From: Massilia alkalitolerans DSM 17462
GTDB taxonomy: Bacteria > Pseudomonadota > Gammaproteobacteria > Burkholderiales > Burkholderiaceae_D
DNA: 64,000 nt
NCBI RefSeq assembly: GCF_000427785.1
Contig: NZ_ATYR01000001.1
Coordinates: 124,149 to 188,148, forward strand
Direction: 5' to 3'
Positions 8,819 through 18,999 of the stretch are shown in pieces; the stretch's first letter is position 1, and each line of letters begins with the position of its first letter. The notes beneath the pieces are model-generated. The model was not told the origin of the DNA, did no database searches, and saw only the letters and a list, made by a program, of their open reading frames with translations. A program made the position numbers and the translations under genes.

Positions 8819-9070
8819 TCAGATAAAGGGCCAGGCGAGGATGCCCTTCAGGTGCAGGACCATACGCGCCGGGATGTAACCAAACCCGAATACCAGGATG
8901 GGCAGGCTCCATGCATCGCCCAGCACTACCAGCCAGGCTCCGCCGACCGTGCCTGCTGCCGCCAGTACCATGAGCCATAGCTCGATGCTGAGGAAAAAAA
9001 CGAATGCTTCGCGCCAAACGCGCTGCATCAGCGCGATGGCTTCCTTGAAGGTCTTGATGTCGTGGCCCAT
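8819..9070 (-). CDS. Small two-helix membrane protein, unknown function
   Basis: 83 residues from ATG at 9070 (MGHDIKTFKEAIALMQRVWR). A short amphipathic N-terminus is followed by two hydrophobic stretches (FVFFLSIELWLMVLAAAG and AWSLPILVFGFGYIPARMVL), so it should sit in the inner membrane with both ends on one side. I do not recognise the family. The frame is open up to 9268, but translation from there would run through a promoter-like motif and a hairpin, so the short form is preferred. The ribosome site is weak. The promoter motif at 9153-9177 points toward this gene. Confidence 0.55.
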   Translation of the reverse strand: MGHDIKTFKEAIALMQRVWREAFVFFLSIELWLMVLAAAGTVGGAWLVVLGDAWSLPILVFGFGYIPARMVLHLKGILAWPFI

Positions 9071-9124
9071 GATCGTATTCGCAAGATGGCAATGATAAAA
9101 ATGAAAAAACGCTGCCGGAAATGC

Positions 9125-9150
9125 AAATCGCCGGCAGGGGCCGGCGATTT
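9125..9150. other. Perfect 11-bp stem hairpin in leader of small membrane gene
   Basis: AAATCGCCGGC, loop AGGG, then GCCGGCGATTT. It lies between the promoter motif at 9153-9177 and the ATG at 9070 on the minus strand, so it would fold in the 5' leader. It could also terminate read-through from the oxidoreductase gene ending at 9243, but only a short T run follows. Confidence 0.55.
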
Positions 9151-9152
9151 GG

Positions 9153-9177
9153 GTTATGTTGCAGTGCATTATAACCG
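9153..9177 (-). promoter_or_regulatory. Promoter/operator motif with TATAAT and TGCACTGCAACA, copy 2
   Basis: Read on the minus strand it gives CGGTTATAATGCACTGCAAC followed by ATAAC, matching 23 of 25 bases of the copy at 3430-3454. It contains a perfect -10 TATAAT directly followed by the same TGC-rich inverted repeat. It lies upstream of the 83-residue membrane protein and downstream of the oxidoreductase. Confidence 0.55.
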
Positions 9178-9242
9178 AGACCGCGAGTTTTGCCTGACAG
9201 CAGCATCCTCCACCTGGCAGGCTCGCGTATGCTTGCGCGATT

Positions 9243-12200
9243 TCAACGATCCATGCGCACCAGCGCAACTTCCTTCATCTGCTCCCTCATCGGCTCCTTG
9301 AAGGCCTGCAGCAGGCGCGCCGTCTCCGCCCTGGCGCGCTCCAGGTTGGCCGCCTTCACGTGCCCGTAGCCGCGGATCGATTCCGCCACCTGGGCCAGCT
9401 TGAGCGCCGCCGCGCGGTTTTCCAGCGTCAGCTCCGTGGCCAGCATGTCGAACAGCGCAAGATAGTCGCTGCGCAGCCGGCGCTCGGCGCGGCGCTCGTG
9501 GGTATAACCGAATACGTCGAAGGCGGTGCCGCGCAAGACCTTCAGCGGCGCCAGCATGCGGAAAGCCGAGCGCATCCAAGGGCCTAAGCGCATCTTGGCA
9601 GGGACGTCCGTGCCGGGCTTCTTCCTCGCCAGCAGCGGCGGCGCCAGGTGGTACTCGACCCGGAAGTCGCCCTCGAACTGCTCCTTCAAGCCTTCCAGGA
9701 AGCCGGTCTGCGTGTGCAGGCGCGCCACTTCGTACTCGTCCTTGTAGGCCATCACCTTGAACAGCGAACGGGCGACCGCCTTGGCGACTGCGCGCTTCGA
9801 CGCCGGGCCCTCGATCTCCACTTCGCGCGCTTCGTCCCTGGCCACGGCGGCGCGGTACTGCCGGGCGTAGGCGGCGTCCTGATATTGCATCAGCCAGTCG
9901 GCGCGGAACGCCACCAGTTCCTCGAGCGAGCTTGGGGGCGTGAACTGCACCACCCTGGCCGGCTGGGCCAGGCGCGCTGCTGCCTTCTCGTCGGCGGCCA
10001 CCAGGCGGCCCAGCATGAAGGCCTTCTTGTTCATCTCGACGGCCACGCCATTCAGTTCGATCGCGCGGTTCAATGCCGCCAGGCCGACCGGCACCAGCCC
10101 CAGCTGCCAGGCCGCGCCCATCATCAGGATATTGGCGCCGATCGGGTCGCCCAGCACACTGCTGGCGACCTGCTGGGCGTTCAGGCGTAGCGTCGGGCCG
10201 CCGGCATCCTGGATCTTGGCCAGCAGATCGTCCTTGCGGATGTCGGCGTCCGGATCGCGCGTGAATTCGGCGGTCGGGGTCTCGTTTTCGTTGGCGACCA
10301 CGCGGGTATGCCCGCGCCGCATCACGGCCAGTGCGTCCGGCATCGCCGCCACCACCAGGTCGCAGGCCAGCAGCGCATCGGCCTGCTGCAGGTCGATACG
10401 CACCTGGTGCAGCAGCCTGGGTGAAGGCGCCACCCGCACGTGCGACATCACCGCCCCGCCCTTCTGCGCGAAGCCCATGAAGTCCAGGGTCGAGGCGCCC
10501 TTGCCTTCCAGGTGGGCGGCCATCGTGATCAGGGCGCCGACCGTGACCACGCCGGTGCCGCCGACGCCCGCCACCAGCATCTCGAAGGGCTTGTCGAAGG
10601 CGTAGCTTGGAGGCAGCGGATAGGCGGCCAGCATGCTTTCCAGCTGGCGCAGTTCGAGCGCGGCGGCGGCCGGCTTCTTGAGCTGGCCGCCGATGACGGA
10701 CACGAAGCTCGGGCAGAAACCTTCCGCGCAGGAGTAATCCTTGTTGCAGGAAGCCTGGTCGATCTGGCGCTTGCGGCCCAGCGGGGTCTCGAGCGGCAGG
10801 ATCGACAGGCAGTTCGACTGCACGCCGCAGTCGCCGCAGCCTTCGCACACCGCCGGGTTGATCACCATGCGGCGCGGCGGATCGGGGAAGACGATATTGT
10901 CCGGCTTGTTCTTCTTGCGGCGGCGGCGCTTCTCTGCGGCGCAGGTCTGGTCGTAGACCAGCACCGTGACCCCGGGCGTGTCGCGCAGGCGGCGCTGGAT
11001 GGCGTCGAGTTCGCTCCGGTGATGCACCGCCACGCCTGACGGCAGCGTCACGCCCCCGTAGTTCTCCGGCTGGTCGGTGACGACCACCGCCTCCACCGCG
11101 CCTTCGCTGAGCACCTGCTGCAGGATCTGCGGGACGCTCAGCCTGCCGTCCACCGGCTGGCGCCGGTCATGGCGACCGCGTCGTTGTACAGGATCTTGTA
11201 GGTGATGTTGGCGCGCGCCGCCACCGCCTGGCGGATCGCCAGCGAGCCGGAATGGTAATAGGTGCCGTCGCCCAGGTTCTGGAACACGTGCTTCTCGCGC
11301 GAGAAGCGCGAGGCCGCGACCCAGGGCACGCCCTCGCCGCCCATCTGGGTCAGCGTGAAGGTATCGCGCTTCATCCAGCTGGCCATGAAGTGGCAGCCGA
11401 TGCCGGCCAGCGCGCGGCTGCCTTCCGGCACCCGGGTCGAGGTATTGTGCGGGCAGCCCGAGCAGAAGTAAGGGGTGCGCTTGATCGCGTCGGCCCCGTT
11501 GGACAGCACTTCGGCGTGGCAGAACTGCGGCAGGAATGATTCCAGGCGCAATGCGGGCAGCTTCGGTCCCAGCCAGCGCACCAGCACCGGCGCGATGCGC
11601 GAGGGGCGCAGCTCGCCCAGCTGCGAGAGCAGCGGCTGGCCATCGAGGCCGGTCTTGCCGAGCACCTGCGGGCGCTGCTCCGGCGCCAGGTTATACAAGA
11701 GGCTCTTGAGCTGGCCTTCGATCACGTCGCCCTTCTCTTCCACCACCAGCACTTCCTGCAGGCCGTGGGTAAAAGCATGCAGGCGGGTGCGCTCCAGCGG
11801 GAAAGTCAGGCCCGGCTTGTACAGGCGCAGGCCGAGCCCTTCGAGCTTGTCCAGGCCAAGGCCCAGGCGGGCAAAGGCTTCGAGCAGGTCGAGGTAGGCC
11901 TTGCCGGACGCGATGATGCCCAGCTTCGCGCTTGGTCCGGCGACCACCAGTTTGTCGATCGAGTTTACGCCCGCGAAAGCGTGCACGGCCTGCAGCTTGT
12001 CGGCGACGCGCTGTTCGATCGCCAGGCTGGGCAGGTCGGGCCAGCGGTAGTGCAGGCCGTCCGCCGGCGGCACGTAGTTTTCCGGCGTCTTGAAACTAGG
12101 GGGCGCGGGCAGTTCGACGACCGCACCGCCTTCCACGGTTTCGGAGATCGCCTTGAAGCCGACCCAGGCGCCTGAGAAGCGCGACAGCGCCCAGCCGTAC

Positions 12201-12787
12201 AGGCCGAACTCCAGGTATTCCTCGATATTCGCGGGATTCAGGACCGGCATGCCCCAGGCCATGAAGGCGTGGTCGCTCTGGTGCGGCATCGACGAGGACA
12301 CGCAGCCGTGGTCGTCGCCGGCAATGACCAGCACGCCGCCCAGGGGCGAGGAGCCGTAGGCATTACCGTGCTTGAGCGCGTCGCCGGCGCGGTCCACGCC
12401 CGGGCCCTTGCCGTACCACATGGCGAACACGCCGTCGACCGTGCGCTGCGGGTCGCCCCCGACCTGCTGCGAGCCCAGCACCGCAGTAGCGCCGAGTTCC
12501 TCGTTGATGGCGGGGAGGAATTCGATGGCGTTCTGCTGCAGGATGTTCGATGCGCGCCATGCTTCCTGGTCGACCGCGCCCAGCGGCGAGCCGCGGTAGC
12601 CCGAGATGAAGCCGCCGGTGTTCAGGCCGGCGCGTTCGTCGAGGGTCTTCTGCATGAGCGGCAGCCGGATCAGGGCCTGGGTGCCGGTCAGGAACACGCG
12701 GCCCTGCTCGCGCTTCAGGTTGTCGTCCAGCCGGTAGGCAGGGTCGGCCAGCGCCGCCCCGCCGACTTCTTCGTGCATCGATCCCAT
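9243..12787 (-). pseudogene. Indolepyruvate:ferredoxin oxidoreductase (fused IorAB type), frameshifted
   Basis: One gene read in two frames. The 5' part (12787-11138) carries the thiamine-diphosphate and pyruvate-oxidoreductase-like domains and a [4Fe-4S] motif CSGCPHNTSTRVPEGS; it ends ...MTGASRWTAG then stop. The 3' part (to 9243) starts in the next frame at DGRLSVPQILQQV and carries a ferredoxin-like site (CEGCGDCGVQSNC), the gamma/POR domain (VAGVGGTGVVTVGALI) and the C-terminal DUF6537-type region. Restoring one G near 11160-11165 turns the junction into MTGGQPVDGRLSVPQ, the usual family sequence, and gives 3546 bases, exactly 1182 codons. The enzyme oxidatively decarboxylates aryl pyruvates to aryl-acetyl-CoA. 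Whether the shift is real or a sequencing error cannot be told here; no other decay is visible. A GGAGAC ribosome site precedes 12787. Confidence 0.88.
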
Positions 12788-12852
12788 CTATTGTCTCCAC
12801 TGTGCCAGCCCTGCAGGGGCTTGTTCATAGTGAAAGATGATAGTCAATGCCA

Positions 12853-12909
12853 GGGAAATAACTTTTCTAACTTACCGGGTTCTGGTGCAGAATAGGCAAA
12901 ATATTTCCC
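12853..12909. promoter_or_regulatory. Divergent promoter region with GGGAAATA...TATTTCCC inverted repeat
   Basis: Between the oxidoreductase (minus) and the Lrp-type regulator (plus), an AT-rich block is flanked by GGGAAATA (12853-12860) and TATTTCCC (12902-12909), about five helical turns apart. This suits an Lrp/AsnC oligomer that loops DNA and controls both genes. Binding is inferred. Confidence 0.45.
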
Positions 12910-12922
12910 TATTAAGCCCCCG

Positions 12923-13390
12923 ATGGAAAAATCTTACCTTGACGCAGCGTCAATGCGCATCCTGCGCGAGCTGCAGCAGGACGGCCGCCTGTCCGTCAAC
13001 GAACTGGCTGAACGGGTCGGCATGTCGGCCTCGCCCTGCTGGCGGCGCCAGAAGGAACTCGAAGAGCACGGCTACATCCGCCGCTACGCCGCCCTGCTCG
13101 ATCGCCGCAAGCTCGACCTCGGCCTGGTGTGCATGCTGCACGTGTCCCTCACGCGGCACGAGGCCGGCGTGGTCGAAGCCTTCGAGGCGCAGATGCGGGC
13201 CTGCCGCGAAGTGATGGAGTGCTACGAGATGACCGGGACCTCGGACTACATCGTCAAGGTCATGGTCGCCAACATGGATGCCTACCACGACCTGCTGCAC
13301 AACGTGCTGCTCAAGCTGCCCGGCGTGTCGCAGCTGAACACCAGCGTGGCGCTGCGCGAGGTGAAGTACGAGACCGCCCTGCCGCTGTAG
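12923..13390 (+). CDS. Lrp/AsnC family transcriptional regulator
   Basis: 155 residues: helix-turn-helix LSVNELAERVGMSASPCWRR near the N-terminus, then a RAM ligand-binding domain (VMECYEMTGTSDYIVKVMV, NTSVALREVKYETALPL). It is divergent from the aryl-pyruvate oxidoreductase, a common arrangement; it probably senses an aromatic or branched amino acid and controls that gene. The stop codon is one base from the end of the convergent DUF1593 gene. Confidence 0.92.
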   Translation: MEKSYLDAASMRILRELQQDGRLSVNELAERVGMSASPCWRRQKELEEHGYIRRYAALLDRRKLDLGLVCMLHVSLTRHEAGVVEAFEAQMRACREVMECYEMTGTSDYIVKVMVANMDAYHDLLHNVLLKLPGVSQLNTSVALREVKYETALPL

Positions 13391-13391
13391 A

Positions 13392-14702
13392 TCAGGCGCT
13401 CGGCGGCGCGGCGGTCCGCGTCCTGCGCAGGCGCGCGGCGAAATCACGCAGGAAGGCTTCACGCCAGCGGCTGATCGTTTTCGCGCCCGGGTGCAGTCCT
13501 TCACGCAGTCGTGGATCGGGATCGTCGGTCCACCAGTTCGGATACCTGCCGGATGGCCGGCGCGCCAGCTCCGGCGCCGCCATGCGCGAAGTAAAAGCGC
13601 CGGCCTGGCCATCCAGGCCCGGATGGTTGCTGGCGATCCGGTAGGACCAGGTCTTGTCTTCCTTGGGCGAGAACAGGAAACGCCAGGAGCCGTCCGGCTG
13701 CGCGAAGCCCGGGAATTCCTGCTTGTCGATGTGAAGGCTGGCCCGCGGCCCGCCCGGCGTCTTGCCCGCGGGGCGGTAGACCAGCTCCATGATCGCGAAG
13801 GTCTCGACCACGTCCTGCGTCGTCGGCGGCGCCTCGAAGACCACGCGCGGGCGCTCCCAGGCGCGCACGAAGCTGCCGCCCCAGCCCCCGGCGGTCGGAT
13901 CCTCGGGCCTTGCACCCAGCACGTAGGCCAGCGAGGGCGTGTCGCCCATCTTGACGAGCGGCGCGATGCCGGCGAAGTAGTCGCCCAGCGTGCCGACACC
14001 CTTGACGTGGCGCTCCACGAAGGCCTGGTTGCCCAGGTCGCCCGACTGGTCGCCGCCGGTGAACCAACCGCGGTAGGTGGAGTTGTTCTCGATGATCCAG
14101 AGATCGGGGTGTTCGCGCGCCAGGTAGTCGTAGGACGCGTTCGACCACTTCTTGTTCGGACCGCCGATCATGTAGACGCGCAACTTGGGCTTGATGTCCG
14201 GCGCATCGTGCAATGCCTGGGCCAGGTCTTCGAAGCCGCCCCACAGCAGCACCCAGAGCGGGCGCGGGTCCTTGTGGCGCGCACGCTCGATGATCCAGTT
14301 CGATCCCTCGGTCGGCCGGGTCCAGCCCGGCGGCGGCGCCAGGTCCAGCCCGCCCTGCTTCGAGATGCCGCGCAGGGTGGCCGGGCTCGGATAATCCGCC
14401 GACCAGGTCTCCAGGTTCGGATAATCCTTTTCATAGGCGTCGATGATGGCGAGCAGGTGGCGCTTGCGGTCGCGCCCCTCGCCCCAGGGCGAAGCCAGCA
14501 GGCCTTCGAGCTCGATCAGGTCGGCGTACAGCAGCAGGTGCACCAGCGACTGGAAGTCGTCGAAGTCGGTGCCGCCGATGTCGGTCGAGACGATCACCCG
14601 GGGCTTGGGGGCGGCAGCGGCCTTGCGCGGCGGCGCGCACGCGCCCAGCGGCAGCGACATGGCGAGCAAGGCAAGCAGGTAGCGGCGGCGGTCCATCGTC
14701 AT
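13392..14702 (-). CDS. DUF1593 (nucleoside-hydrolase-like) lipoprotein of the pectin locus
   Basis: 436 residues from ATG at 14702, whose ATGA overlaps the stop of the upstream pectate lyase, indicating translational coupling. The N-terminus [20 protein letters not shown] then AC is a lipoprotein-type signal (lipobox LGAC). The mature part has the nucleoside-hydrolase-like [20 protein letters not shown]sp cluster and long DUF1593 blocks ([32 protein letters not shown]). DUF1593 proteins include cellulose-binding Sde182-like proteins and are frequent in polysaccharide loci. Its substrate is unknown; a role in pectin side-chain release is inferred from the operon only. Confidence 0.82.
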   Translation of the reverse strand: MTMDRRRYLLALLAMSLPLGACAPPRKAAAAPKPRVIVSTDIGGTDFDDFQSLVHLLLYADLIELEGLLASPWGEGRDRKRHLLAIIDAYEKDYPNLETWSADYPSPATLRGISKQGGLDLAPPPGWTRPTEGSNWIIERARHKDPRPLWVLLWGGFEDLAQALHDAPDIKPKLRVYMIGGPNKKWSNASYDYLAREHPDLWIIENNSTYRGWFTGGDQSGDLGNQAFVERHVKGVGTLGDYFAGIAPLVKMGDTPSLAYVLGARPEDPTAGGWGGSFVRAWERPRVVFEAPPTTQDVVETFAIMELVYRPAGKTPGGPRASLHIDKQEFPGFAQPDGSWRFLFSPKEDKTWSYRIASNHPGLDGQAGAFTSRMAAPELARRPSGRYPNWWTDDPDPRLREGLHPGAKTISRWREAFLRDFAARLRRTRTAAPPSA

Positions 14703-15967
14703 TGCGCCCCCACCGGATAGCGCCGGGACCAACTGGCATAGCGCTCGATCGCCCTTGCCGGGCTGGTCACGAACCAGGCGTAGCCGTTGCGGCGTTCGAT
14801 CGACAGGTCGTTCACGTCGTCGTGGACGCTGCGGTCGCGGTCCCCGAACACCGGCTTGAGGCTGTGCGCATCGTAGTAGCGCGACCAGATCTCTCCTGCT
14901 CCGGGCGCAGGCACGAGGCGGCGCCCGGCCTCCGGCGTGGTCGCTTGCCAGGCCAGGTCGCGCAGGGCGGAGGCGCGCAGCCAGGCCACTCCGGCGTGCA
15001 CCGCCTGCCGGACTTCGCGCGACGGTTCGGGCAGGCGCATCAGGAGCAGGAGCACGCCTGCGCTCTCGCCGCTGGCCAGCGCGGCCGGCTCGAAATTGCG
15101 CGCACCCGCCAGGGCCAGGCTCGGGGCGTCATGTTGCTGCCCCCAGCCGGTACGCTTTCCGCCAAGGCTTTGCTGTGCCGCGACGAACAGCTTGACGCCG
15201 CGCTGCGCCGCGGCCAGGGCTTCCCCGGCGAGCGCAGCCGGCACGAAGGCGTAATCGCCCTGGGCGCTCCCTGCCTCCAGCAGCAGTTCCACGACCTTGA
15301 GCATGGCGTCGTCGTTCAGGGTAATGGCGTCCTGGTAGCCGCCTTGCAGCGGATAGACCTGGGGGAAGCCGCCGTTCGGGTACTGCGCACTCAGGAGGTA
15401 GCGCAGTCCCTTCAGGAAAGCGGCGCGGCAGGCTTCGCGCTTGTCAGGCGACTGCGCCTGTACCCGCGCCAGGAAGCGCATCTCGGTGGTCGTGGCGCCG
15501 TTGTCGATGGTGCCGACGTAGTGCCAGGCAGGCTTGCGCCCGGCTTCAGGCGGCGCCCAGTGTTCGCCCGGGGCGCGTGGCGGGCCTGATCGGTCGGCAT
15601 TCTTGCCCCAGCCGCCGGCCGGGGTCTGGAAGCTGAGGATGGTGTCGACCACGCGCAGTGCTTCCGGCGTGCCATACCACGCGGCCGGCCGGCGCAGCGG
15701 CATTCCGCCATCGGGTGCGCCATGCGGGCGCGCCGGCATGCCGGCGAGCTTGGGCTGCTCGGCCTCGAGGGCGTCCTTGTCCGCGGCCATCTGCGCGCGC
15801 GAGCGCGCCAGATAGGCCATCCACTGCTCGCGCTCCATGGCTGGCAATGCCGCCAGCCGCAGCTCGGCCAGTGGCTGCGCCGGGATCATGGTGGAAACAG
15901 TGGCGGCCTGGGTGGCGGCGATCGACGCCAGGCACAGGGCGCCGATGTAAAGTGCTGCTGTTCGCAT
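14699..15967 (-). CDS. Pectate lyase, polysaccharide lyase family 10
   Basis: 422 residues with a Sec signal ([20 protein letters not shown], then AA). It cleaves polygalacturonate by beta-elimination. PL10 signatures: [31 protein letters not shown] (catalytic-cleft Asp and Arg), [21 protein letters not shown] and [13 protein letters not shown]. The start at 15967 follows GGGAGCTGACC; the open frame extends to 16465, but that part crosses a strong terminator and is a shadow of the TonB receptor. The terminator ends only 17 bases upstream of this ATG. The downstream DUF1593 gene overlaps by four bases. Confidence 0.9.
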   Translation of the reverse strand: MRTAALYIGALCLASIAATQAATVSTMIPAQPLAELRLAALPAMEREQWMAYLARSRAQMAADKDALEAEQPKLAGMPARPHGAPDGGMPLRRPAAWYGTPEALRVVDTILSFQTPAGGWGKNADRSGPPRAPGEHWAPPEAGRKPAWHYVGTIDNGATTTEMRFLARVQAQSPDKREACRAAFLKGLRYLLSAQYPNGGFPQVYPLQGGYQDAITLNDDAMLKVVELLLEAGSAQGDYAFVPAALAGEALAAAQRGVKLFVAAQQSLGGKRTGWGQQHDAPSLALAGARNFEPAALASGESAGVLLLLMRLPEPSREVRQAVHAGVAWLRASALRDLAWQATTPEAGRRLVPAPGAGEIWSRYYDAHSLKPVFGDRDRSVHDDVNDLSIERRNGYAWFVTSPARAIERYASWSRRYPVGAQ

Positions 15968-15984
15968 GGTGCTGGTCAGCTCCC

Positions 15985-16030
15985 AAAAAAAAACCGGCAT
16001 GGGCGGCGCTTGCGCGCCGCCCATGCCGGT
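15985..16030 (-). terminator. Strong rho-independent terminator between TonB receptor and pectate lyase
   Basis: On the minus strand, ACCGGCATGGGCGGCGC, loop GCAA, and the exact reverse complement form a perfect 17-bp stem followed by nine T. It starts 24 bases after the receptor stop and ends 17 bases before the pectate lyase ATG, overlapping the region where a pectate lyase promoter would have to be. Confidence 0.93.
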
Positions 16031-16053
16031 CATCGACTTCTCATGCCTGCCGC

Positions 16054-18972
16054 TTAGAACTTGTACTCGACAGACATGCGGTAGACACGGCCCATCATGT
16101 CCGCCAGGCTGGTCAGGTAACCGCCGCTGTAGATCGTGTTGGCGGTCAGCGGTGGCCACTCTTCCGTGATGTTGTTCACGCCCAGCGACACGGTGGTGTT
16201 CTTGATGCCCGTATAACGGACATTGACGTTGAACTGACTGTAGGATTCCACTTCGGTCAGGTTCGATCCCGCACGCGGGGTCAGGTCGGTCAGCGCGGTG
16301 TTGAAGCGCTGCGACAGGGTGGCGCGCCACGGACCGGTGCTGTAGGTCACCGCCGCGGTGTACTTCCAGCGCGGGTTCACCTGCGGCATGCCGGCCAGGC
16401 CCGAGTTCGGACCGGCGCTGCCGAAGCGGCCGTCGTTGGTGATGATGCCGACGTTGCTGTTCCATGCGCCGCCCGCCTCGCTCTGGAACTCGTACTTGTG
16501 GTACCAGGTCGCATCGAGTTTCGCATCGAAGGTGCCGAAGCTGGTCTTCGGGAAGCGATAGCTGCCCGAGATGTCGGCGCCGCGGATGCGGGTCTGGCCA
16601 CGGTTGGCCTGGCTGGCGATGATGTAGTCGATGGTGCCATCGGCGCGGCGGTTGATCACGCTCTCGTACTTGGCCGGGTTCTGCTGGATCTCGGCGATCG
16701 AGACCGCACCCAGCACGTCACGCAGCTTCAGGCCCCAGTAGTCGACCGTCAGCGACAGGTTCTTGATCGGCTCCAGGCCGATGCCGATGTTGAAGCCACG
16801 CGACTTCTCCGGCTTCAGGTGGCTGTTGTTGGGCGACTTGGTCCAGTAATTGGTCAAGACGTTGCAGACCTGGTCCGCGGTGAAACCTGCCGACGGGGTG
16901 CCGGTGCCGGGTTCCAGCGGACGGGTGCTGCGGCACAGGACCGGATCGTCCATCAGCTGGCTGCGCACTTCCGGGGTCGGGTTCTGGATGTCCATGATCG
17001 ACGGGGCGCGGAAGCCGCTCGAGACCGAGGCGCGCAGCACCATTTCCTGCATCGGCGCCCAGCGGGTCGCCAGTGCCGGGTTCACCGTGGTCTGGTCCAG
17101 GTCGTCGTAGCGGTCGGCGCGGACCGAACCGTTGACCAGCCAGGTCTTGGTGATCGGCGCATCGACCTCGAACATCAGCGAAGAGATCTTGCGCTTGAGC
17201 TTCTTGGCCACGCCCTGCGGGGTCTCGCCGACCAGGTCGGATTGCACCACGTTGCCGGAAGCGTCGATGTTGTAGCTGCCGTCGGCGCGCTTGTACACGA
17301 AGTCGAGCGGCGCGTTGTGGGTGCGCGCCGAGTCTTCGCGCAGCTCGCCCGACACCGCCAGCACCATGTCGCCGCCGCCGAGCGTCCAGACCGGACGGGT
17401 GACGGTGGCGTCGATGCTCTTGTTGAAGGCCTTGTTCAGGCGATAGGTGTAGTCCTCGGCCTGGATGCTGCGCAGGTAGGCGAGTCCGGCGGCGTCCTGC
17501 GGGCCGAACGGATTCAGGATGCCCTGGTCGAAGCCGGCCTGGGCCTTGCTGTACAGGATGTAGCCTTCGCCCACGCGGGTGTCGCGCTTGGAACGGCCGT
17601 AGTTCGCGCCGAGACGGTAGTCCCAGCCCATCACGTCGCCTTCGAGCGACAGCACGACGCGGTCGTTGCCCTGTTCGTCGTTGCGGTAGGCCGGTCCGAG
17701 TTCGCCCGGGCCCCACTGGAAGTAGATGGCGCGGTTGTTCATGTTCAGCGGCGTCGCTGTACCCGGGGTCTTGGCCGGGTCGATGAACATGGCCGGGGCG
17801 TTGGCGCCCGTGTTGCTGCCGACGACCTGCGGCAGCGGCGTGATGCCCTTGCCCGGGTAGAAGCGGCTGGTGGCCGGCATCGAGTAGGTGGTGAACGGCT
17901 GGGTCGCGTTCGGCACCTGCATGCCGCGGAACTTCTGCACGGTGAACGCGGAATGCAGCACGTCGAGGTCGAGCTTGTGGCCGCCCGCCAGGTTCCAGCT
18001 GGCGCGCCCGGCGACGGTGGTGATCTCGCTGCCGTCGGTGATGGCGTTCCAGAACAAGGGATTGCGGATGCAGCCCGGCGCATAGACCGGCGGGGTCGCC
18101 AGGCTGTTGTTGCCGAGGGTCTGCAGCGACCATGGCGCGTCGCAGCCGGTGGCGAAGTTCGGGTTGTAGTTCGAGTTGGCGTTGCGGGCGAAGCCGAAGT
18201 TGGCCAGCGGGTTCGGGTTGCGCGCGTCCGGCGTGATGCCCAGGCCCAGGCTGCGCAGCACGGCCGGGTCGTGCTGTTCCGGACGGTCGCCCTGGAACAG
18301 CGCATCCTTCTTCTGGTGGTCGATGGCGATGTAGGCGTTCCAGCCTTCCTCCCTCAGGTCGCCCCAGCCGAAGATGCCACTGATGCTCTTGGTGCGGCCG
18401 CCGCCGCTCAGTTCCGGACGGGCGTATTCGGCCTTGACCGCGCCGCCCTGGTAGCCGCGCTTGGTCCAGTAGTTCTGGACGCCGCCGATGGCGTCGGCGC
18501 CGTAGATCGAGGCGCCGCCGCCGTTCAGGGTCTCGACGCGCTCCAGCGCCATGCGCGGGATCACGTTGACGGAGACGTACTGGTCCTGCAGCGGCTCGTT
18601 CGCCAGGCGGCGGCCGTTCAGCAGGGTCAGGGTACGCATCGGGCCGAGGCCGCGCAGGTTGGTCACCGGACCGGCCGCGCCGGAGTTGGTGCCGAGCGAC
18701 AGCGATTGCGGCTGCTCCAGCACGAAGTCCTTGAGTTCGGTATGGCCGCGGGCTTCCAGTTCCTGGGCCTTGACGGTGGTGACGGGATTCGTGCCCTCGT
18801 CGTCGACACGGCGGATCAGCGAGCCAGTCACCACCACCGCCTGCACGGCTGGCGTTGACGACGGGGCCTCGGTGTTCTGAGCCTGCGCGTGGGCCGCCAG
18901 CTGGAACAGCGCCAGGCTCACTGCGGTTGCCAGTTGGGCTCGGCGTGGGGTGGGAACAAAGGTCGGGTTCAT
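16054..18972 (-). CDS. TonB-dependent outer-membrane receptor of the pectin locus
   Basis: 972 residues with a signal peptide (cut after AHAQA). The plug domain begins VQAVVVTGSLIRRVDDEGTN and includes NLRGLGPMRTLTLLNGRR and GGGASIYGADAIGGV; the beta-barrel ends with Phe in MSVEYKF as barrel proteins do. Size and plug match the carbohydrate-type receptors of Xanthomonas and Massilia rather than siderophore receptors. Followed by PL10 pectate lyase, it most likely imports pectin oligosaccharides; the ligand is inferred from context. The upstream shared promoter holds paired operator-like sites. Confidence 0.92.
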   Translation of the reverse strand: MNPTFVPTPRRAQLATAVSLALFQLAAHAQAQNTEAPSSTPAVQAVVVTGSLIRRVDDEGTNPVTTVKAQELEARGHTELKDFVLEQPQSLSLGTNSGAAGPVTNLRGLGPMRTLTLLNGRRLANEPLQDQYVSVNVIPRMALERVETLNGGGASIYGADAIGGVQNYWTKRGYQGGAVKAEYARPELSGGGRTKSISGIFGWGDLREEGWNAYIAIDHQKKDALFQGDRPEQHDPAVLRSLGLGITPDARNPNPLANFGFARNANSNYNPNFATGCDAPWSLQTLGNNSLATPPVYAPGCIRNPLFWNAITDGSEITTVAGRASWNLAGGHKLDLDVLHSAFTVQKFRGMQVPNATQPFTTYSMPATSRFYPGKGITPLPQVVGSNTGANAPAMFIDPAKTPGTATPLNMNNRAIYFQWGPGELGPAYRNDEQGNDRVVLSLEGDVMGWDYRLGANYGRSKRDTRVGEGYILYSKAQAGFDQGILNPFGPQDAAGLAYLRSIQAEDYTYRLNKAFNKSIDATVTRPVWTLGGGDMVLAVSGELREDSARTHNAPLDFVYKRADGSYNIDASGNVVQSDLVGETPQGVAKKLKRKISSLMFEVDAPITKTWLVNGSVRADRYDDLDQTTVNPALATRWAPMQEMVLRASVSSGFRAPSIMDIQNPTPEVRSQLMDDPVLCRSTRPLEPGTGTPSAGFTADQVCNVLTNYWTKSPNNSHLKPEKSRGFNIGIGLEPIKNLSLTVDYWGLKLRDVLGAVSIAEIQQNPAKYESVINRRADGTIDYIIASQANRGQTRIRGADISGSYRFPKTSFGTFDAKLDATWYHKYEFQSEAGGAWNSNVGIITNDGRFGSAGPNSGLAGMPQVNPRWKYTAAVTYSTGPWRATLSQRFNTALTDLTPRAGSNLTEVESYSQFNVNVRYTGIKNTTVSLGVNNITEEWPPLTANTIYSGGYLTSLADMMGRVYRMSVEYKF

Positions 18973-18999
18973 TCACGTCTCCTATCTTTTTCTTAAGAT

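Noticed and set aside
15968..16465. N-terminal extension of the pectate lyase frame
   Set aside because: It crosses the terminator and overlaps the receptor gene; the signal peptide begins at 15967.
15658..18858. 1066-codon plus-strand ORF antisense to the TonB receptor
   Set aside because: Composition is the Arg/Val/Ala/Gly/His-rich kind expected opposite a GC-rich gene; no domain, and the receptor on the other strand is unmistakable.
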